Source: Rothia sp035916755 (GTDB taxonomy: Bacteria; Actinomycetota; Actinomycetes; Actinomycetales; Micrococcaceae). Taken from it: a stretch of DNA of 64,000 bases. Made by a program: the position numbers and the translations under genes. Under the pieces are notes generated by a model. The model was not told where the DNA came from. It was given only the letters and a program-made list of their open reading frames with translations, and did no database searches. The number at the start of each line of letters is the position of its first letter. Position 1 is the stretch's first letter. The DNA lies in the NCBI RefSeq assembly GCF_035916755.1, contig NZ_JAYWIX010000001.1, positions 124,001 to 188,000 on the forward strand, in the 5' to 3' direction. Shown here in pieces: positions 60,229 to 64,000 of this stretch.

Positions 60229-60426
60229 TTAGCTCAGGCGGTCGGTCTGATCGTCCCACTCAGCTACCACAGAACGCAGAGCCTCTTCCTTGGCGCGGGC
60301 GTGGTGGCCGCAGAAGAGCAGGTCAAGGCCCGAGCCCATGACCACACGTACATAGGCCTGGGCGCCACAGGCATCACAGCGGTCGGCGGTGGTCAGCTCG
60401 CGGCGGGTCTCAAGAGTTGCACTCAC
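60229..60426 (-). CDS. DUF7455 zinc-ribbon-like protein
   Basis: 65 residues from GTG 60426. TADRCDACGAQAYVRVVMGS and LLFCGHHARAKEEALR contain a CxxC and a CxHH set that should bind zinc. It is the small actinobacterial protein commonly found next to the topoisomerase IV subunit B gene, with which it is divergent here (200 bp). Function unknown. Confidence 0.9.
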   Translation of the reverse strand: MSATLETRRELTTADRCDACGAQAYVRVVMGSGLDLLFCGHHARAKEEALRSVVAEWDDQTDRLS

Positions 60427-60626
60427 GATAGGCTCCTTTCAAAAGCTTTCTTCCTCACCCTCCATACAACCACCGACCGGGCCGCCCCGCACGTCCTTTC
60501 GCCCACAGCGCTAAACCCGCCCTTCCCGCCTATCGGCCGCGGGCGTCCGCGCCGCCAAAGACCCGCCAAACCGAACACGTGTACTACACTAGATAGGCAC
60601 CCCGTCCATACCTGCAGGAGAGTTTC

Positions 60627-62720
60627 GTGGCAGCAAACAACTACACCGCCCGCAACCTATCGGTGCTCGAAGGCCTCGAAGCCGTGCGCAAACGCCCCGG
60701 CATGTATATTGGCTCCACCGACTCGCGCGGCCTCATGCACTGCCTCTGGGAAATCATCGACAACTCGGTCGACGAAGCCCTGGCAGGGTTCGGCCAGTCC
60801 ATCCAGGTCATTCTCTACAAGGACGGCTCAGTTGAGGTGCAGGACGACGGCCGCGGCGTGCCCACCGACATTGAACCCCGCACCGGCCTCTCCGGCGTTG
60901 AGGTGGTCTACACCAAGCTGCACGCCGGCGGTAAGTTCGGCGGCGGCTCCTACAACGCCTCGGGCGGTCTGCACGGTGTGGGTGCCTCGGTCGTCAACGC
61001 GCTCTCTTCCCGCCTGGACGTACAGGTGGACCGCGGCGGTAAGACCTACCAGATGAGCTTCCGCCACGGAGTGCCCGGCATCTTCGAGGACTCCCGCACT
61101 CCCAAGCCCGATGCCCCCTTCACAGCCTCATCCGACGCCCTGCAGGTGGTGGGCAAGGCCAAGCGCGGGGTTACCGGCACCCGCGTGCGCTACTGGGCCG
61201 ACCCCATGATTTTCACTCCGGACGCTCGGTTCAGCTACGAGAACCTGGCGGCTCGTGCGCGCCAGACCGCCTTCCTCATTCCCGGCCTGCGCATTGCCGT
61301 GCGCGATGAGCGCCGTCTGCCCGGCACACCCGGCGAGTTCGAGACCCACGAAGAGGTCTTCCAGCACGATGGCGGTATTTCTGAGTTCGTGGACTACCTT
61401 GCCCATGACCAGGCCGTGACCGACATCTGGCGCTTCACCGGCACCGATACCTTCACCGAGACCGTCCCCGTGCTCGATGCTGAGGGGCACTCCCAGTTGA
61501 CCGAAGTGGAACGCGAGTGTGAGGTTGATGTTGCCCTGCGCTGGGGTACCGGCTACGAAACCAAGCTGCGCACCTTCGTCAACATCATCGCCACCCCCAA
61601 GGGCGGCACCCACCAGACCGGCTTTGAGCAGGGCCTGCTCAAGACCTTCCGCAAGCACATTGCCGATAATGCGCGTAAGTTCAAGGCTGGCACCGACAAG
61701 ATCGAAAAGGACGACGTGCTGGCGGGGCTGACCGCCGTACTCACCGTGCGTCTGGCCGAGCCCCAGTTTGAGGGCCAGACCAAGGAGATTCTGGGTACCC
61801 CGGCGGTGCGTCAGATTGTCTCCAAGGTGGTTGCCAAGCAGCTGGCGGCCAAGCTGAACTCCACCGCGCGGGGCGAGAAGACCCAGGCGGCGGCTGTTTC
61901 TGAAAAGGTGGTTGCCGAGATGAAGTCGCGTATTTCGGCGCGAGTTCACAAGGAAACCCAGCGCCGCAAGAACGCCCTGGAAACCTCGTCGATGCCGACC
62001 AAGCTGGTGGACTGCCGCTCCACCGACGTGGAGAAGTCCGAACTCTTCATCGTGGAGGGTGACTCAGCGCTGGGTACCGCCCGCCTGGCACGTTCATCGA
62101 CCTATCAGGCCCTTCTGCCCATTCGCGGCAAGATCCTGAACGTACAGAAGGCCTCGCTGACCGACATGCTGGCGAACGCCGAGTGCGCCGCCATTATTCA
62201 GGTCATTGGCGCCGGTTCTGGCCGCACCTTCGACCTAGAGCAGAAGCGCTACAACAAGATCATCATGATGACGGACGCGGACGTGGACGGCGCCCACATC
62301 CGCACCCTGCTGCTGACCCTCTTCTACCGTTACATGCGGCCGCTGGTTGAGGCAGGCCACGTCTACGCCGCTGTGCCGCCCCTGCATCGGGTTGAGGTGG
62401 TTAATCGTGGCAAGGCTAATGAGATGGTGTACACCTATTCTGAGAAGGAGCTCCACGAGCTCTTGGATAGGTTGGAAGCTGAGGGCAAGAGCTATAAGGA
62501 ACCAATCCAGCGCTATAAGGGTCTGGGCGAGATGGACGCCGACCAGCTGGCGGAAACCACCATGGACCCCCGCCACCGCATGCTCCGTCGTGTGCGGGTT
62601 GAGGACGCCGAGGCTGCCGAACGGGCCTTTACCCTCTTGATGGGGTCAGAAGTGGCACCGCGTAAGGACTTCATTATCCGCGGTGCGACCAAGCTCGACC
62701 ACACAGCTATCGACGCCTAA
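60627..62720 (+). CDS. parE: DNA topoisomerase IV subunit B
   Basis: ATPase subunit of a type IIA topoisomerase that separates linked chromosomes. 697 residues from GTG 60627. GHKL ATPase motifs WEIIDNSVDEALAGFG, VQDDGRGVPTDI and SGGLHGVGASVVNALS; transducer lysine region TKGGTHQTGF; TOPRIM motifs IVEGDSALGTARLARS and IMMTDADVDGAHIRTLLLTL; C-terminal QRYKGLGEMDADQLAETTMD. The length and lack of the long GyrB insert, and the DUF7455 neighbour, indicate the ParE-type paralogue rather than GyrB near dnaA. The parC partner is not in the window. Confidence 0.92.
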   Translation: MAANNYTARNLSVLEGLEAVRKRPGMYIGSTDSRGLMHCLWEIIDNSVDEALAGFGQSIQVILYKDGSVEVQDDGRGVPTDIEPRTGLSGVEVVYTKLHAGGKFGGGSYNASGGLHGVGASVVNALSSRLDVQVDRGGKTYQMSFRHGVPGIFEDSRTPKPDAPFTASSDALQVVGKAKRGVTGTRVRYWADPMIFTPDARFSYENLAARARQTAFLIPGLRIAVRDERRLPGTPGEFETHEEVFQHDGGISEFVDYLAHDQAVTDIWRFTGTDTFTETVPVLDAEGHSQLTEVERECEVDVALRWGTGYETKLRTFVNIIATPKGGTHQTGFEQGLLKTFRKHIADNARKFKAGTDKIEKDDVLAGLTAVLTVRLAEPQFEGQTKEILGTPAVRQIVSKVVAKQLAAKLNSTARGEKTQAAAVSEKVVAEMKSRISARVHKETQRRKNALETSSMPTKLVDCRSTDVEKSELFIVEGDSALGTARLARSSTYQALLPIRGKILNVQKASLTDMLANAECAAIIQVIGAGSGRTFDLEQKRYNKIIMMTDADVDGAHIRTLLLTLFYRYMRPLVEAGHVYAAVPPLHRVEVVNRGKANEMVYTYSEKELHELLDRLEAEGKSYKEPIQRYKGLGEMDADQLAETTMDPRHRMLRRVRVEDAEAAERAFTLLMGSEVAPRKDFIIRGATKLDHTAIDA

Positions 62721-62747
62721 GCGTGTTGAGGGCAGGGGCAGGGTAAA

Positions 62748-63773
62748 ATGTTGTGCATGACACATGCAATGAAGCACCCTGTTACTGTCACCGTTACCGG
62801 CGCCGCTGGCCAGATCGGGTATGCCAGCCTCTTCCGCATCGCGGCAGGTGAAATGCTGGGCCCCGATACTCCCATGCGCCTGCGCCTGCTCGAAATCCCG
62901 GCCGGTCTCAAGGCCGCTGAGGGCACCGCGATGGAGCTTGCCGACTGCGCCTTCCCCCTGCTTGAATCTGTCGACATCACCGACGACCCCTCCGTTGGCT
63001 TCGACGGCACCAATATCGCCCTGCTCATTGGCTCCCGCCCCCGCACAAAGGGCATGGAGCGTGCTGACCTGCTCGAAGCCAACGGCGGTATTTTCTCGGT
63101 GCAGGGGAGGGCCATCAACGACCGGGCCGCTGACGATGTGAAAGTAGCTGTGGTGGGCAACCCGGCTAACACCAACGCCCTCATTGCCGCCTCTCACGCA
63201 CCGGACGTCCCCCTGGAACGCTTCACCGCCCTCACCCGCCTTGACCACCACCGGGCGGTTGCCCAGCTGGCTGCCGCCACCGGTGCTACCGTGCCCGAAA
63301 TCGACGGCATCACCATCTGGGGTAACCACTCTGCCAGTCAGTACCCCGACCTCTTCCACGCCACCGTCGGCGGCCGCCCCGCTATCGACGCACTTGCCGA
63401 CAAGAACCTTGGCCAGACCTGGATCGAAGAAACCTTTATTCCCACCGTTGCCCAGCGTGGAGCCGAAATTATCGCGGTGCGCGGTGGCTCGTCCGTCGCC
63501 TCCGCGGCCCACGCCGCCCTGGCCCACGTGCGTGACTGGGTGCTGGGAACGGGGGAGCGGAGCACCTCCATGGCGGTACCCTCCGACGGCTCCTACGGGG
63601 TGCCCGAGGGGCTCATTAGCTCTTTCCCCGTCAAGTGTTCATCAGGTGGATATGAGATTGTTCACGGTTTGCAGCACTCAGATTTTGCCAGCCAGCGCAT
63701 CGCGGCCTCTGTGGCTGAGCTGGTTGAAGAGAAGGACGCCGTCGCCCAGCTCGGTCTGCTCGGCCCCCGCTAA
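62748..63773 (+). CDS. mdh: Malate dehydrogenase
   Basis: NAD-dependent oxidation of malate in the citric acid cycle. 341 residues from ATG 62748, with AGGG five bases upstream; ATG 62757 is a possible alternative. Motifs: VTVTGAAGQIGYASLFRIAA (NAD), IGSRPRTKGMERADLLEANG (mobile loop with substrate arginines), VVGNPANTNALIAA, and the catalytic Asp-His pair in TRLDHHRAVAQLA and IWGNHSASQYPD. It belongs to the group 2 MDHs of actinobacteria. With E2/E3 it is the second central-carbon locus in the window. Confidence 0.96.
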   Translation: MLCMTHAMKHPVTVTVTGAAGQIGYASLFRIAAGEMLGPDTPMRLRLLEIPAGLKAAEGTAMELADCAFPLLESVDITDDPSVGFDGTNIALLIGSRPRTKGMERADLLEANGGIFSVQGRAINDRAADDVKVAVVGNPANTNALIAASHAPDVPLERFTALTRLDHHRAVAQLAAATGATVPEIDGITIWGNHSASQYPDLFHATVGGRPAIDALADKNLGQTWIEETFIPTVAQRGAEIIAVRGGSSVASAAHAALAHVRDWVLGTGERSTSMAVPSDGSYGVPEGLISSFPVKCSSGGYEIVHGLQHSDFASQRIAASVAELVEEKDAVAQLGLLGPR

Positions 63774-63840
63774 GACGCCCGCCCCGGCGTGACTAGACAA
63801 AGTGTCACTAACTGGGTGCCCGGTGTAAAAAACCTATCGA

Positions 63841-63874
63841 GACTCCCACTGAATCCTCTAGGTCAGCGGGAGTC
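63841..63874 (+). terminator. Probable mdh terminator
   Basis: A 12-bp stem with one mismatch (63841-63852 with 63863-63874), loop of ten bases, followed by TTAGCGTTT. The last 120 bp of the window hold no recognisable gene and probably are the promoter region of the next one. Confidence 0.6.
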
Positions 63875-64000
63875 TTAGCGTTTAAGTGACCTTTAGTGAA
63901 GCGTCAAATCACCTGGTGAAGAGGTCAAAACTACCCTAAGGGTACGCTCATGCAAGCCCGCTATCCTAGAGCAAAACACACCCGCACCGTTGCGCCGGGC

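Noticed and set aside
62646..63527. A 293-residue minus-strand open frame opposite mdh
   Set aside because: Antisense shadow of malate dehydrogenase; Gly/Val-rich with no domain pattern.
1..64000. CRISPR arrays, prophage and intact IS elements
   Set aside because: No regularly spaced repeat array, integrase, transposase or phage structural gene was seen. The repeats found are a domain duplication, hairpins and a short flanking repeat.
1..64000. Over-represented GGACGC/GCGTCC as an uptake or modification signal
   Set aside because: The motif is frequent by eye, especially after 42 kb, but the DNA is GC-rich and I cannot compute expected counts. A k-mer test against a codon-shuffled background would decide.

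Overview
The window looks like a chromosome segment of an actinobacterium of the Micrococcaceae, most likely Rothia or a close relative. The evidence is a tmRNA encoding the tag AESKRTDFALAA, a WhiB1 regulator, SepH, a SigA with a Lys/Ala-rich and acidic N-terminus, many GTG starts, high GC, and gene blocks that keep the order known from Arthrobacter and Mycobacterium. The genus is inferred from gene content, not from a marker comparison. Apart from the tmRNA I saw no rRNA or tRNA gene. I saw no CRISPR array and no intact insertion sequence.

Layout. 0-3.7 kb: end of an RDD membrane protein, a polytopic membrane protein, a DUF4191 protein, and lipoate synthesis (lipB-lipA). 3.9-6 kb: a membrane-anchored pseudokinase and a small membrane protein. 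6-11 kb: the E2 and E3 subunits of 2-oxoacid dehydrogenases (sucB-type E2, lpd), which use the lipoate made next door, and leucyl aminopeptidase. 11.3-15.5 kb: PAC2 protein, DUF4192 protein, and the main sigma factor. 15.6-20.2 kb: a conserved actinobacterial cluster (Rv3235-like, LysM, unknown, HTH, SAF/CpaB-like, CpaE-like). 20.2-22.1 kb: PdtaS-type histidine kinase facing whiB1. 22.3-26.5 kb: a small membrane protein and an orphan FHA-FtsK/EccC-like ATPase. 26.8-31.7 kb: galactofuranan synthesis and export (glf, glfT2, wzm, wzt). 32-36.6 kb: a Tad/Flp pilus operon. 36.7-39.4 kb: prfB-smpB and ssrA (ribosome rescue).

39.5-42.3 kb is a decay zone with remnants of an MHS transporter, a PucR regulator, a permease tail and an NYN/OST-HTH protein. 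42.4-47.2 kb: a GNAT/acyl-CoA-ligase-like acetyltransferase, a DUF5998 protein and a phosphodiesterase. 47.2-49.8 kb: a TM protein with low-complexity tails and SepH. 50.2-58.2 kb is the block known in M. tuberculosis as about Rv2699c-Rv2689c: DUF4193, DUF3093, dut, DUF3710, OB-fold, two TrkA proteins, an APC permease and a TrmA-like methyltransferase. 58.2-60.2 kb is an AT-richer insert (DapA-like, DUF2975, HTH) flanked by an 11-bp direct repeat. 60.2-63.8 kb: DUF7455, topoisomerase IV subunit B and malate dehydrogenase.

Functional links. lipB/lipA supply the cofactor of the E2 subunit. The CpaB- and CpaE-like genes at 18-20 kb probably serve the Tad pilus encoded 12 kb away. SmpB and tmRNA act together beside release factor 2. 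The two TrkA proteins and the divergent permease plausibly form a potassium uptake unit. The least explained items are the orphan EccC-like ATPase, the pseudokinase, the prfB-smpB junction without ftsEX, and the repeat-flanked insert near 58-60 kb.
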